A program made the translations under genes and the position numbers. From the NCBI RefSeq assembly GCF_963662255.1, contig NC_085059.1, positions 10,015,234 to 10,079,233 on the forward strand: DNA of 64,000 nucleotides, in the 5' to 3' direction. Every line of letters begins with the position of its first letter. Position 1 is the stretch's first letter. This stretch comes from Cinclus cinclus. Taxonomy: Eukaryota; Chordata; Aves; Passeriformes; Cinclidae. Under the pieces are notes generated by a model, which saw only the letters and a program-made list of their open reading frames with translations, was not told the origin of the DNA and did not search any database. This document shows positions 8,101 through 23,580 of this stretch, piece after piece.

Positions 8101-11100
8101 ACATGGATTATAAAAGCTTAGCCTTTATCCTAAATTGACATTCATGCATTCTCAAGGAACAGCTTGCATATGGAACAGTCAGCAATGCACAGTGTTTGGC
8201 TAGCCTCTTCATGTTTTATCAAACCAGAGTTTGGATAGGAGAAAAATTTGAGGAGGTTCCAGTTTTAGCTCACAGCACCTTGCAGAAGCAGTCAGGTGAT
8301 TTTCCACGATCTGTTCTGGTATTCCACATGACATCTGAATAAAGGTCAAGTCAACTGTGTGAGGCTTTTTTTTTTTTTGTCCAGTTGCACTCCTTTGAAT
8401 GCCATATTTAATTAATCTAAGACCAGTGCCTGTATGCTTGTTAAAAGCACATTCTCCCCATTTGCTTTTGTGCTGCATCTACAGCCTGTGACCCTGAGCA
8501 GAGCACAATTTTTAGTTCACAAAATAATTTCTTAGTGCAGTTTAGGTTATTATATCAAGTTGTGAAGAAATAAGTCACACAAAACGACAGATTGTGTACA
8601 GTAAAGTAGAAGAAATGTATGTAGCTGCAGTCCAAAAGGTGTGTCTGGCTAAGGAATTTGGTGAATTGATTTTTTAAACACATCAACTCTGAAGAGTTTG
8701 TCATTCAGCATCCAGGAGCTGGTAAATTTCTATCCAAAATGTAAGTTGTAACTGAAAGTAGTATGTACTAAAGAAGGTAACCTAGTTGTGCTCATGAATT
8801 TTGAGATCACTGGATTATGTACACTTGCATGTCACAAAGTGATAAAAAAACTATTATATTGTTGTTACAGAGACTGTTTGTCAGTCTCTTTATTTATATG
8901 AGAATGCATTGTAAAGACTCCATCCATTTAGATGCATTTAGAGGCATTCATTTAGACATGTGGAAATTGAATGCTTTTTTTTTTTTCTTTTTTAAATCAT
9001 GTTAGAGTTTGCAGTGCTTACGAATATGCTAAATTTAGTGAAACAGTCAAGCTAGACTGTGAAGACCTGTGTTTCTTGGTAAATTCACTTAGTTACAAAT
9101 TCTTTTGGGTTCCACTGCTTTCCCAGAATTCTGCATATGGAGAAAGACACGAGGAGTTAGTTTTGTGTAACTTAGGAAAATATTAGGTATGTAGATTGGT
9201 AAGATTATGCCTAAACTCAAATATGTATATATAGAGAAAATATGTATCTATATGTGAATATTTGTTTTTTACTTCTTAGAAATTAGTTTTAAGAATACTT
9301 CTGTAATGATAAAAGGTTGTACTAGAACATGGAATTCTGTCTTTTTCTATTCTTATGTCTCTATTCCTCTTTTAAGAAGTGTTATGGACTTGATTATAGT
9401 TTTCTTTCCCATGTAAAAAAATTGTCCAGACTTCTCCCTGAACTTTGTGCATCTTACAGCTGTGTGCAAAAAGCTACATACCTATCCTTGCTCATGTTCT
9501 CAAAACAAGCTCTGTATTCTGGTAATGTGGTTGTCAGAAGCTTAACACTTGTGGCCTGAAGGATGCAATAGTAAAGGTGATAAAGCCTAAATCAATGTGG
9601 TTTTTTTCATGCAATGGGGTTTTTTTGACCACTTTCTATCCAAGTATTTTATAAAAGTATTCCAAATATGTTTAACTAACTGAATGCAAATTTGATTGAA
9701 ATGTACAGACACAAAAAGCCACAATGTCATGAAGAAAATTATAATCTAGTTTGTATTTTCCCTACAATTAATGCATACACAAAACCAATCAAAGTATAAT
9801 ACAACTTCTAAAATTATACATAATATCAGTATATATTTTGCATATACAGAAATTTACTCAGAAACAGAGTTTAAATAGCTAACCATATCTTGGAGAAAAA
9901 GTTTCCTCATTCTTGTCACTCATTTTGAAGTGACAAAATGTTAGGCTCTCTTGAGAAAAACAGACTATCAGTGTACAAATAAGTTGGGCAGGAATATTTT
10001 AATTTAGTCAGCTTTTTTTTTATTTTAAATTTTACAGCAGAAGACTTTTCATTTCAGTAGTGTCAGGACTAGTCCTCTGAGCCTTGCAGTATCTATAGCT
10101 GTGTCTCTGCTTCAGGCTTCTAAATCAGCAATTAACTGATCATATGAAATACTTTTCTGGGTCCTTTTTTTTTTTTAATTTGAACATTTGTTACAAAATA
10201 TTAGAAATTATTCTTTCTTTTCTTTGTAACAAAATATTCTCAGTGATTTGTCCATAGAAAAATCTCAGGAATTTTCTTTTAGTTTTGTTGTTGTTGTTGT
10301 TAACTTAGTTGCAGTTTCTCTCCAGAGTTTTATCCTTGGACCTCTTGCTGAACATGTTTGTCTTTGGGCTGGGCCCAAGAATTCTGTCTTCCCCAAAACC
10401 ACTAAGTCTGTTGACAAGTGAGTATATCATGGTCAGATATATGAAACTGGCACACTGCCATTCAGTCCACCCACCCTCATGACAAGGATATGCTGTATAG
10501 TTCTTTGCACATTATATTTGGCTTCAAACAAGAAAAATAACATCTTTAGTATATTTTTACAGAAGCTGTTCTAGAGGAGCAACTTAACAAGCTTATCTTT
10601 ACCATCTAGTTTATGTTTCAAAACCATAACTATAACCAAATTATACCCTAGAAATTTTGCCAGTTACAATGATAATCATGTGCTTGATGCATTTTTTATC
10701 TTTCATGACATTTTCTTATACAACAAATATTGCTCTGTTTCTGTAGTAGATTTTTGGTGCTAGATGTATCTGCTAAATTATATTTTGTAAGACACCATAA
10801 TGGGAGACTTATGATTGTCATGGAGTCTTGATGAAAATTTGATTTTAGTTGTCACAGATGGAAGCAAGCAGCTTTTAAGATGCAGGTTCTTGTTATATTA
10901 TCTTCAAGAAAATTAATTGTATACTTGTAAATGGGATGATATTTAAAAAAAAAAAACAACAAATAACTTCATCAGAGCAGTATTACTAATTATCTGGGCT
11001 GCCTAACACCTTGGTTTTTGTGGAACAGTAATTGCTACCCCAGAAGTCTTCTGTTTCAGATCACCTGCCTTTGCTTCCTCCTATATGTCTCAGCAGTAAA

Positions 11101-13979
11101 AAAAAATGGTTGCTGAAAATTGTATTTGAGAAGACGTAAGATATGAACTTCAAGCTTATTGGATTCTGTGCAGCAGTTTGAACAAGTTTATATATTTCAT
11201 GGGTTTTATTCAAATGCTGTCAAACCAAAGATGCTTTAGCCTCTCGCATTTTATTTACTCATTCTTCAGTGCCTTAAATACAGATTCCTATGTTTAAGTA
11301 ATGCATACCAACAGGAAGTTATTTTTTCAACCATTTCTCCAGAATCCTACAATACTTGCAACTAAGATACTGATGCATTACTAAAGGTAATGATCAAGAA
11401 GTCACATATATCAGAAGGTGCAAATGGATGTCTAGAAATTTATTTACAAGTATTTGCAATGTAAGAGCAATGCTAAAGCTCCATATTCAGAACTTGTATT
11501 TTTTCCTCACCTTTTTGTTTTTTAACTCTTACATATTTCTTGCAGGGGGCAGGATGCGCTTAGATTTTTAGTTTTTAAAAAGTCAAGAACCTGAATAAAA
11601 TCCTTCTGTAATAATTTTTAAAAATCCTTCCTGTAATAAAATCCTTCTGCAGAGTTTGTCTGAATTTTCTGACCTGAAATCAAGTGAAGCAACCTGAAAT
11701 CTTAAGTCTACCAAATTTTCCTGTCCTCTAACTGCATTCTTTACAGCCTGATCCAAATCTTAGGTGTATAACAATGCATGCTAGCCTGCTTTCATATACT
11801 GTAACTGCAATACTGGCAGTAAATTGAGTTTTGTACAGGCAATGGAAATGCAGTGTTTGTTGCATTATTAAAGACATTGTTTCATATATGTATATTTTGA
11901 AATATTAAGCATTTGTGCCTCATAAATTTCTATTGCTTTATCTCAGCAGACTGGTTTATTATGTCATACCATTATAGCTTTAGGCAGCCACCCTTTGAAA
12001 ATCATTAATTGTTTTTTCATCCAGAGTGAACCCAGCAGCAGCTTACCCAGAGCTATCTACCTCCCACACATTGCCTGTGTAATCAGGGCTATCCCCAGAG
12101 CTCAGCAGTTCCCACCCAATAAGTCAGACCTTGCTGATGAGGTGGAAGGTCCCTATTGCACATAAAGTGCACGTCATACTTCACCTGATGTTGCTAGAGC
12201 TGCTGTGACTAGTCAGGAATGGAATATTACTAGTTTTCTAAGAAAACCTCAGCTTTTAAGAGGTGGGAAATGATGCTATAGATAGTAAGGTCTTTATAAC
12301 AAATTTTATTATATATCTAGACATGTCATATAAGTCTTCATTGAGAATGGGATCTTTGTTTCTGTCTGAATTTCTTAAGAATGCCACTTCACAGGACATA
12401 TAACTGCTAACTTTCAGGTTTTAATCTTTGTGATAGACTGGGTACTTCCAGTTTAGGACTTCATGGTTTAGCTCACCAGGTTTTGTTTTTGTCTAATGGC
12501 AGCTCTGCTTAACAAAAAGATATGTCTTTTTTATTTACAACTGTTTTGTTTCAAAGGGTTTTTCTATCAGGAATTCCATCCCTACTGTTATTTTATACAC
12601 AGTTTCTGAGCCACTCTACAATAATATGAGCCATCAGTTCCTGCCTGTAGTTGAAGGTTACAGGTGAAAATGAGCAGTGTATGAGAAAGGAGAAGTGTCA
12701 GTGTTACAGCTTTCCGATGCATCAGTATAAATTTCTCTTGTATTATAAAGCTATGTTTGGCAGAACATCAGAGCTTAATCACTAAGGAACTGATTTACTG
12801 AAAGTTAATAATTTTAGAGGTCTGGTCATCCTTGAAGGATTCCTAATGAATGTGTGTGGGAGTTGTATTCTCCTTGTATTTTACAGTTGCTAATATATTA
12901 TTGTAAGAGGAATTCCTCAAGAAAGCCATCATTTTGGAGTTTCTAGGTATCAAGAAGAATATATAATGGTAAAAATTCTATGCTTTCCTCTGTATTCCCT
13001 TTGTTTGAGACCTTTAAAAAAGTCATGGCTGCTTTCAAAGCTCCAGAGTCAGCTTTTCTTCTGTTTGACCTGGATCTATAAATGAATCATTTGCGTAATA
13101 TATTTTTTCATTCAGATATAAGACTGATTTATAAAAACCCCCATGTCTTGCATGGTTGCTGAGTTCTGGTCATTTCTCCTCCACTTCTGCCTTCACCTTT
13201 TATTTCCATAGTACTTGCTACTGCTTTTTCTTCATTTTCATCCTCCCTTCCTTTCTTGTCCTGGGAATTTCTCCATTAAGTTTGAACTCTCCTGTTCACC
13301 ATGAAGAGTCTAGTTCTATGGTTGAACAATCCTTCAGCACCAAGAGATCCTTTTAACCTTTTTCAACCTCCTTTTGAAACACCTTTTACACTTATTTTCC
13401 CCCCAGAATAATTTTAGTAATTGTTTTCATATCATCATATCTTCCTTGGTCAAATGACCAGTTGGAAAAAATACATTTGCATCACAACATTATGTTACTT
13501 TGAGGAGCAGAGCAAGGCAGTAAAAGCACCTCTGAAGCCAGAATGTACCTAAGCTAATTGTTGGCTTAGAGGTCCCTATATATTTTAATTACTTGTCCTA
13601 CTATTATCCTACCGTGCTTTAATTTTAAATGAAAGATAATAGCTGCCTTATCTCTAAGGAAACTGGTCTTGATTTTATTAACTTACAGGACAGAAGAATA
13701 ATTGGCACATATCATTGTCCAGAAATGTATTCAACAAAGGTATCTTTCATTGTTTTCTAATGTTTTTATCCTCAGAGACGTAAAATTCAGGTCTTGCCCA
13801 GTTATTGTCATTAAAGATCCCATGGCACTTTTTAATAGTGTGGTCATTTCAACACCAAGCACCTGGCCAAATATCAATTTGTGTAATTGTTGTGCTTACC
13901 CAACATTCCCCACCACCACTCACCCACCCCATAGTTTCAATTGGCTACAACATTCTCCATTTCCTCGACTAAAATAAAG
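5122..13979. other. Intron sequence without recognisable features
   Basis: AT-rich intron DNA. All open frames on both strands are short and show no domain, codon bias or exon-like boundaries. Small poly(T) runs and a GTT microsatellite (about 10283-10301) are the only low-complexity items. Confidence 0.6.
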
Positions 13980-14130
13980 TGTGTTGTTCCGCACTGTCAA
14001 TCACCACATTTCACCTCAGAGGTGATTGTGCTTCACTGGGATGTGAGTGGTTCTTCTTTCTAATGCTTGTAAAGCGCTTTGGGATCCTTTTGAATGGGTG
14101 GTGCTGTTTGCAATAAATGTAGTTCACTGT
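13980..14130 (+). repeat. Ancient retroposon-like 3' end
   Basis: The stretch GTAAAGCGCTTTGGGATCC (starting near 14069), followed by a G/T-rich hairpin-like piece and GCAATAAATG, matches the conserved 3'-end pattern of old amniote retroposons (L3/CR1-like LINEs and SINEs sharing that tail). Recognition is from memory of the motif, so the exact family is not assigned. Confidence 0.42.
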
Positions 14131-14264
14131 CATTCTATCTCAGGTGTCACTTCGTTACAAAAATATGTTTCAGTTAGAGTTGGGTGAATCTACTTAGTGG
14201 AAAAAGCATTCCCAGCTCTCTCTAATCTGACAGGGAACATTTTGACAAAGGTCGAACAGCTAGA

Positions 14265-14488
14265 TCCCTTCCCTTCCCTTCCCTTCCCTTCCCTTCCCTT
14301 CCCTTCCCTTCCCTTCCCTTCCCTTCCCTTCCCTTCCCTTCCCTTCCCTTCCCTTCCCTTCCCTTCCCTTCCCTTCCCTTCCCTTCCCTTCCCTTCCCTT
14401 CCCTTCCCTTCCCTTCCCTTCCCTTCCCTTCCCTTCCCTTCCCTTCCCTTCCCTTCCCTTCCCTTCCTTTCCCTTCCCTTCCCTTCCC
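14265..14488. repeat. (CCCTT)n pentanucleotide array, about 45 units
   Basis: About 224 bp of nearly perfect CCCTT on the plus strand (GGGAA on the minus), with one interruption near 14467-14470. The minus strand consists of GGG runs separated by two bases, which is a dense G-quadruplex pattern. Long open frames across it on both strands are artefacts of the five-base period. Confidence 0.98.
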
Positions 14489-14523
14489 CAGAACTTCCCT
14501 TCCTGGAACTTCTCAGAATTTCC

Positions 14524-14682
14524 CCTTCCTTCCTTCCTTCCTTCCTTCCTTCCTTCCTTCCTTCCTTCCTTCCTTCCTTCCTTCCTTCCTTCCTGGAATC
14601 CTTCCTTCCTGGAATCCTTCCTTCCTTCCTGGAATCCTTCCTGGAATCCTTCCTTCCTGGAATCCTTCCTTCCTTCCTTCCC
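14524..14682. repeat. (CCTT)n array and GGAATCCTT variant repeats
   Basis: A (TTCC)n tract of about 70 bp runs from 14524 to 14594. It is followed by repeats of GGAATCCTTCC in which TTCC runs are spaced by GGAA. It directly continues the pentanucleotide array after a short spacer. On the minus strand the tetramer is GGAA, the core of ETS-factor sites. Confidence 0.97.
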
Positions 14683-17854
<3,172 letters not shown>

Positions 17855-18800
17855 GAAACAAAGTCACACAGGAAGCAAGAACTGGATTTCTCTTCAAATC
17901 GGTTGTACAGCCAAAAGTGGGACTTGGAAAAATTCTATTCAGGACAAAAAGTTATTTTAAAACACCTTAGTTGCTGGCCCACTCTATGGTCTGTTTTTAT
18001 AATGTTTTGGTTGTATCTGCTAAACCGTATATATGTTAAGTTGCAGTATGGACATAGCCCCTTATCAAAATATAAGTGCATTTTGAGTGTAAAGGCAAAT
18101 AGGATTTTGAAAATCACTTCTGTCTCATTGTCCTTCACTCTTTTTTCTTTTTTTCCCTCTTTTTCTTTTTTTAATGGCCATTTGAGTTTAGTGGTACAAA
18201 TTATAGAGCAGCATTTTGAGAAACAAGTTTTAATTTCAAGAGCAGTACATGCCATTCTAGGGGAATTGCATATCCAAGGCATGCATATACACTTGAGAGT
18301 ATACTGAGTTATCATGCTTATGAAACACATACACTTTACTTTTTAAATGTGTAAACTTGAAAACAAGTAGTGCCTATCATCTTTCCAAGATGATGATGGT
18401 CAGAGGTTTCCCAACCATATTCAGGTATTTCCTTTTATTTATGGAAAGAGCTGAACCTTTGACTGATAATATTGGGGTTGGGTGTTTGCACAAAAGCTGA
18501 AACAAGAAGCACTAGTTTGTATTTTAGAGTCACAGTGACTGTGTTTGGGATGAATAGAGGAACGTAGGGACAGTATAAAAATGCATCAGCACTGAATGGG
18601 TAGATGCTGCTGGGTTGTGTTGAGGAAAAGAAATGTGTCCAAAGTGCCAAAATTGATTGCCCAAATAGTAATTCTGTAGGTGGCTGAAGGAAACCAGTGG
18701 TACCCTGTCTTTGTCTAGGACAGAGAGAGTGAGTGAGCAATTACTAAGTACAGGGGCAAGGAGACAGGAGGCTACATATACATAAAAGTGTGTCTGTGTG

Positions 18801-18803
18801 TGT

Positions 18804-18850
<47 letters not shown>
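18801..18850. repeat. (AT)n dinucleotide tract
   Basis: About 45 bp of uninterrupted AT (18806-18850) preceded by a short TG run, within the predicted 3' UTR. It is self-complementary in RNA and could form a hairpin. Confidence 0.97.
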
Positions 18851-18853
<3 letters not shown>

Positions 18854-20787
18854 GGTGCAGATGAATGTTGTCTGTTGCACACAGTTTAGTTCTGAAAGAA
18901 TCATGTGGAGTTGTGTGATTTCTTCCAAGTTTTCATCTTTCCAGCATTATGCTTCCTGCTGTTGGTTGAAGGTTCTGTACATTTCAGCAGCTGAGATCTG
19001 AGCATATGTATTTCTGTACAACAGGTACTAACAGGGTGTTTGTTTTCTCAGTCTGGATTAGGCAATACAATTTCACTTTTTGTTTTCCTTAATGCACTGT
19101 TTTAAAGGAAAGAAATTCATAGCAATCACTTTAAGAGTTTAAGTAGACTCGAATGTTTCCTGCTTTAGGGTAATTTCCATTGAAAAACTAGAAATTTGTT
19201 TTTCTTTGGGAAACTTCTTGAATTAAAAGGTTGCGTTTTTTCATTCCGTTGAGCTTTATTTTTACAGGCAAAATAGAATAGAAAAAAATAATTTAGACGA
19301 AGAAATTTTGTCCCTTATTCCACTATGGGACTTCCTTTGTAATGTAGACAGAAGTCACAAGAACTGTATAAAAAGTAAAAATTCTTAATGGCTTTTACTA
19401 GATCAGATCCCCAATATTGTTTGACACAATTTCTGAACAAGAAAAAGCCACATCTGTTGAATCCATACTACCTCTCATCAGTGTACAAATTTTTGAAAGA
19501 AACCAGAGAGTATAAATGTTTTTTCAGGGTACTAAAAAAATTCTTTAGAATATGTTTCATAAAATATTTTTTTTAACTTTTCTGTTCTTACTTTAAAAGA
19601 GTAATTTTCTTACAAGTTTATGTGGATTTATTTTTGGTTCCCCCCCCTTTGACAGTGAATAGAATAGTTCTGGGAACTAATAGGCAAATATTCTTACTTT
19701 TTTTTTGAGCATTTCATATCCTTATTTCTGGTTCAAATAAGAGAGGATAGTTTTGGAGCCTGGGATGGTATTTGCAATACACCCTACCTGCCAGGAAGTT
19801 GTGTACATTCACAAACTGCCTTCAGGCTCAGGCTCTGCAATATGTAGACAGGTTTTTGTCATGTGATTAACTTTCCAAGTCAAAATTTTGCTGTTTGGTT
19901 CACATACTTAATTTGTGACTGCATTTCATGGATAACACAATAACTTTTGTAGATGCACTTTGGATTTCAGCTGATAGGTATGAGTCATGTTGGATTTTTT
20001 TTTCCAATTTTAAGAAATGGAGCATAACAAAATTTAGTATTTCTCTTCAAAGTCTGTTCTTTAAAAATTATATTAATTATCTTAAATGAAAGCAGTCTTA
20101 TGGTATTCTTCTGTATAGGCTTTTCTTTCATTGCAGAAATTGCTGACAGCTCCTTTTATTGTTTCACAGAAGCAGAGTGTGACTGCAGGGAGCTCACAGC
20201 CTGTCTGTGGTTGATACACATCAAATATAAAACCTTACAGGGAATATGTTGACTCTCTGCATTGGTAACTGCTTCAGCTACAAAAACCACAGAGATTGAA
20301 TCCTGGAACTGTACATTCACTTTTCTGAAGCTACAGTACAAGCCATAATACTCTCTGATATTGCTGTTCAGAGAGTGAAAGAAAAAGTTTGGTTTCTGCT
20401 CAGGTGTCACTAGGGAAGATAAATTATCTGTGGGGAAGGAGCACTTTTGCTTTTACTGTGTTCTTCTGGCTATTAATGTGATGTATAAAATTAGTAAAAG
20501 AGAAAGATTCTACCATTTTGTACTAAGGCTTAACACTGTGATATAAAAAGATGGGGGTGAGAAAGGCTGGTGAGGCACTATCGAGGAAAAGGCATAACTT
20601 GAGCCCAAGGTAAGCACTCACTTTGAGATACTTGAGTGAAAGTGGGAAATGATGCCAACATACATGAGGTACAGGGTTTGCTATGTGTGCTACCCTCCAG
20701 GTAAATTAGAATAAATTTGCTTTTACTTTAGAATTGAGTGAAAATTAATATTATTGATCTTTTTAATCATGTTAATTGTTGGTTTCA

Positions 20788-20793
20788 ATAAAC
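20788..20793 (+). terminator. Possible internal poly(A) signal
   Basis: AATAAA in an A/T-rich context, about 2.9 kb after the stop codon. A candidate for a shorter 3' UTR form; no strong GT-rich element is obvious after it. Confidence 0.25.
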
Positions 20794-20967
20794 AAAATAG
20801 CAAAGTTAATAGTTTAGATAAAACTTGTAATATAATTACAGTTGCACATTTTATTGTTCTATTAGACATAATAGCCAGCAATTAAGGTGTTTTTCATCTT
20901 TGTGAAATTCATGGGCGAATTATGACTATAACATGGCACAGTTTTAATTAAATCTTTGAGATCAATC

Positions 20968-20975
20968 TGTAAATA
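20968..20975 (+). promoter_or_regulatory. Pumilio-type element TGTAAATA
   Basis: Matches the Pumilio recognition consensus UGUANAUA within the predicted 3' UTR. Binding is not shown. Confidence 0.35.
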
Positions 20976-22005
20976 TATACTGTACATGACTGCTAGTAAG
21001 TATGATACACATTTTCAGAACTGAAAATTCATGCAACATATTTCTGTGTTTGCATAAGGAATGTTATGTTTCTATCCTTTTGCAGTTCAGTGACTGGGAA
21101 GAAAGACTCAAGCAATGACATTTTGACAATTTATTTTCTCATTCCCAGGGGAGTAAAATAGAGTCCTAGATAACAGCATGTGACAGAGTTCTTCGGAGAG
21201 TCCTTGCATTCTAATAAAAAAAGACATAAAATATGTAAGGTACAAAAGCACAATGCATAGAGAAAATGAGTGGTGGTTGTACACCTGGGGAAAAGTTCCT
21301 ATTTATTTCAGAAAAACATGCATTCAAATTAAACCTCAGTTAATTTCCACTATAATTATTAGACTGTGTTCCAATCCTATAACACAGTGCTAAATGTAAG
21401 TGAACAGATGTAAAATATTTTCCAACTGTATGTGCATATGGACATACCCCCCAATGTCTGTATGGACATATGTGTGTATATATACACATGCCGAGTATAT
21501 ATATATATGCACACACATTCACATGGTGTGTTAAAGGAATAAGCTAATAATAGTTTTGTTTCTACCATCAACCAGTGTATGAATATATTTTTGAGAAAAA
21601 AAAAAATTAATGTATTTAGAAAAAAACCAAACAACTTAACTCTACAGGGTAACTGGGCATTTCTATATCAGCAGATCAATGCTTATGATCCGTATGGAGT
21701 ATTGCACCATTTGACATGATGATAGTACTGTACCTCCTTGCATCTGGAATTAGACTAGTCCTCACATTGCTTGCCTATTTCTTCTCTCTCTTTTTTATAA
21801 CAACATTGTCCACTAGTAAGTTTTCAAAACCAACAAATTCCTTAGGGAACCAAGAAAAAAAAAAAGGCAAAAATAGTAACTATTTCTAGAAAATAATCTA
21901 GGGTGGGATGGCCAGGGTACAATACTATATCAGTAGTGATCAAAACATTTTGCTATGTGTATATAGAACATACAATGTGAGCAACCATAACTTAAGCTGA
22001 ACGTG

Positions 22006-22013
22006 TGTAAATA
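22006..22013 (+). promoter_or_regulatory. Pumilio-type element TGTAAATA
   Basis: Second exact TGTAAATA in the predicted 3' UTR, about 110 bp before a third one. Confidence 0.35.
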
Positions 22014-22113
22014 TTATCAGATTTCTTAAACATTTTTAACTTCTAATTTGTACTTTACGGTAAGGCAAAAAGCTAATTCTACTTATGGTTTAGGTTAATG
22101 TGTCCTAAAATTA

Positions 22114-22121
22114 TGTAAATA
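22114..22121 (+). promoter_or_regulatory. Pumilio-type element TGTAAATA
   Basis: Third exact copy, close to the second. Confidence 0.35.
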
Positions 22122-23484
22122 ATTAAATAAGATGTAAATTAACAGTCGATAGATAGAGTATTTGTTTAGTGACTTTTTTTTTTTTACTAAGTACAATAAT
22201 TGCAGTGCTCTAGCAGAGTAATTTAAACACCCTTTTGCATAAATAGATTTGGACTCCAGATATAAAACAGTACAGGAAGTGCTATGGTGTAAAATAGCCC
22301 CTGTGGCAATGTTTCTGCTGGCACAGCTGATTCTTATGCATGGTTGAAATGTTCAGGCCACACACTCAGTACTCAGATTAGCCAAAACAAACGGCCTGGT
22401 TTTCACTTACAATAAGGCACTTTTATGTTGTTCCAGTGAGTGAAGAGGTGAGGGTTAGTGAAGGGTAAGTGAAAATTCAGCTGTCGGCTATTTCATTACA
22501 GCAGCCTGCATATTGCATCTGTCTGATTCTGAAATCTGTCTCTTATGGAATTTAACAGTAGGCTTATATTCTTTTAAAAAAGATACAGGATGTTTGACTG
22601 TCGTTAGATAGCATGGTCCCCCAAAGCCAAAGAATCTTCACTCTAGAAATTGTTTAAAAGGGAAATCTAAAAGTCATTGCTTAACACCAAAGGTAAAGCT
22701 TAAAATGCACTAGGAACTTTGTCTAAATTTTAAAGAAGCAAATGGAATGTTGTAGATCAAAAAGACTGCCCTATTCTACTTTGTAAAAATATGAGCAATT
22801 TAAAATCCATTATATAAAACTGAAATAGAGCATCTCTACAAGAATATGCAACACTAGCATTTCATAAATATAAAATTATTTTCTTTGTAAGTGCTTTGAC
22901 AAAAAATTAAATGATGAAAAATCTCATCTCTACTTTCATACTAAGGGTTGTATTTTTTTAATGTTTTTCAGACATGAGGTCATCTATTCCAATTTGATAG
23001 CATTTTGTATGTTTTCACTGTTCCTGTCATTTGGCAGAAACTCACCAGGCTGTATGGTTCATGGTCTGTCCTGTTACTTTCAGTTGCAGACAGAAAGAAC
23101 ATTTGAAACATGATTAATTCTGAAAAACTGCCTATGATTTGACTTCTATCACGTTTTTATTGGCATGGGTGTTTAAATGGTTCTGTTAGTACTGTCTTTG
23201 CGCAGTTCTGAGTTATCTTTTACTTAGTACTATTTATTTCATAATGTAGTAATCATCAGCCTTACTAATGACCTTGTAGCCTTTCTTATATGCACATAAT
23301 GCACATTTTCCAATGGCTAGAAAATGCAAAATACTAGTGGATATCATTGCATCAGATCTTCATGTCTTTCTCAAAAGGACTGCTAAACCTCTGGGATATA
23401 TGAGGTAGTAAAATGATGATTGTAAATGAGTAGCACATAAGAGATATTTTCTTGAATTTAAAATTATTGCAGCCAGTTTCAGCA

Positions 23485-23492
23485 TGTAAATA
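23485..23492 (+). promoter_or_regulatory. Pumilio-type element TGTAAATA near the poly(A) site
   Basis: Fourth exact copy, about 46 bp upstream of the AATAAA at 23538, a position where such sites would be present in every transcript using that poly(A) site. Confidence 0.38.
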
Positions 23493-23537
23493 TATAATAA
23501 TGTTGGCTAGTGTGTAATTCTTGAAATTAAAAATATA

Positions 23538-23580
23538 AATAAAGAAAACCTAAAATATGTATATGTAGTTGTGTTATGTT
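23538..23580 (+). terminator. GABRB2: Distal poly(A) site of GABRB2
   Basis: AATAAA at 23538-23543 is followed after 15-35 bases by the GT-rich stretch TATGTAGTTGTGTTATGTTG, a canonical downstream element. Cleavage would fall near 23555-23565. Its distance from the stop codon fits the long GABRB2 3' UTR of other vertebrates. Confidence 0.7.

Larger units (their letters stand above)
17855..23562 (+). other. GABRB2: Predicted long 3' UTR of GABRB2
   Basis: From the stop codon to the poly(A) site is about 5.7 kb of AT-rich, unspliced-looking sequence. A similarly long 3' UTR is known for mammalian GABRB2. It contains an (AT)n tract, many ATTTA motifs, several Pumilio-type TGTANATA sites, and internal AATAAA hexamers at 20788 and 21213 that could yield shorter forms. 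The end point is inferred from the poly(A) signal; no transcript data are available here. Confidence 0.68.

Noticed and set aside
17935..18330. Overlapping frames of 131-134 codons on both strands after the GABRB2 stop.
   Set aside because: They lie in the predicted 3' UTR and show no domain; chance frames.
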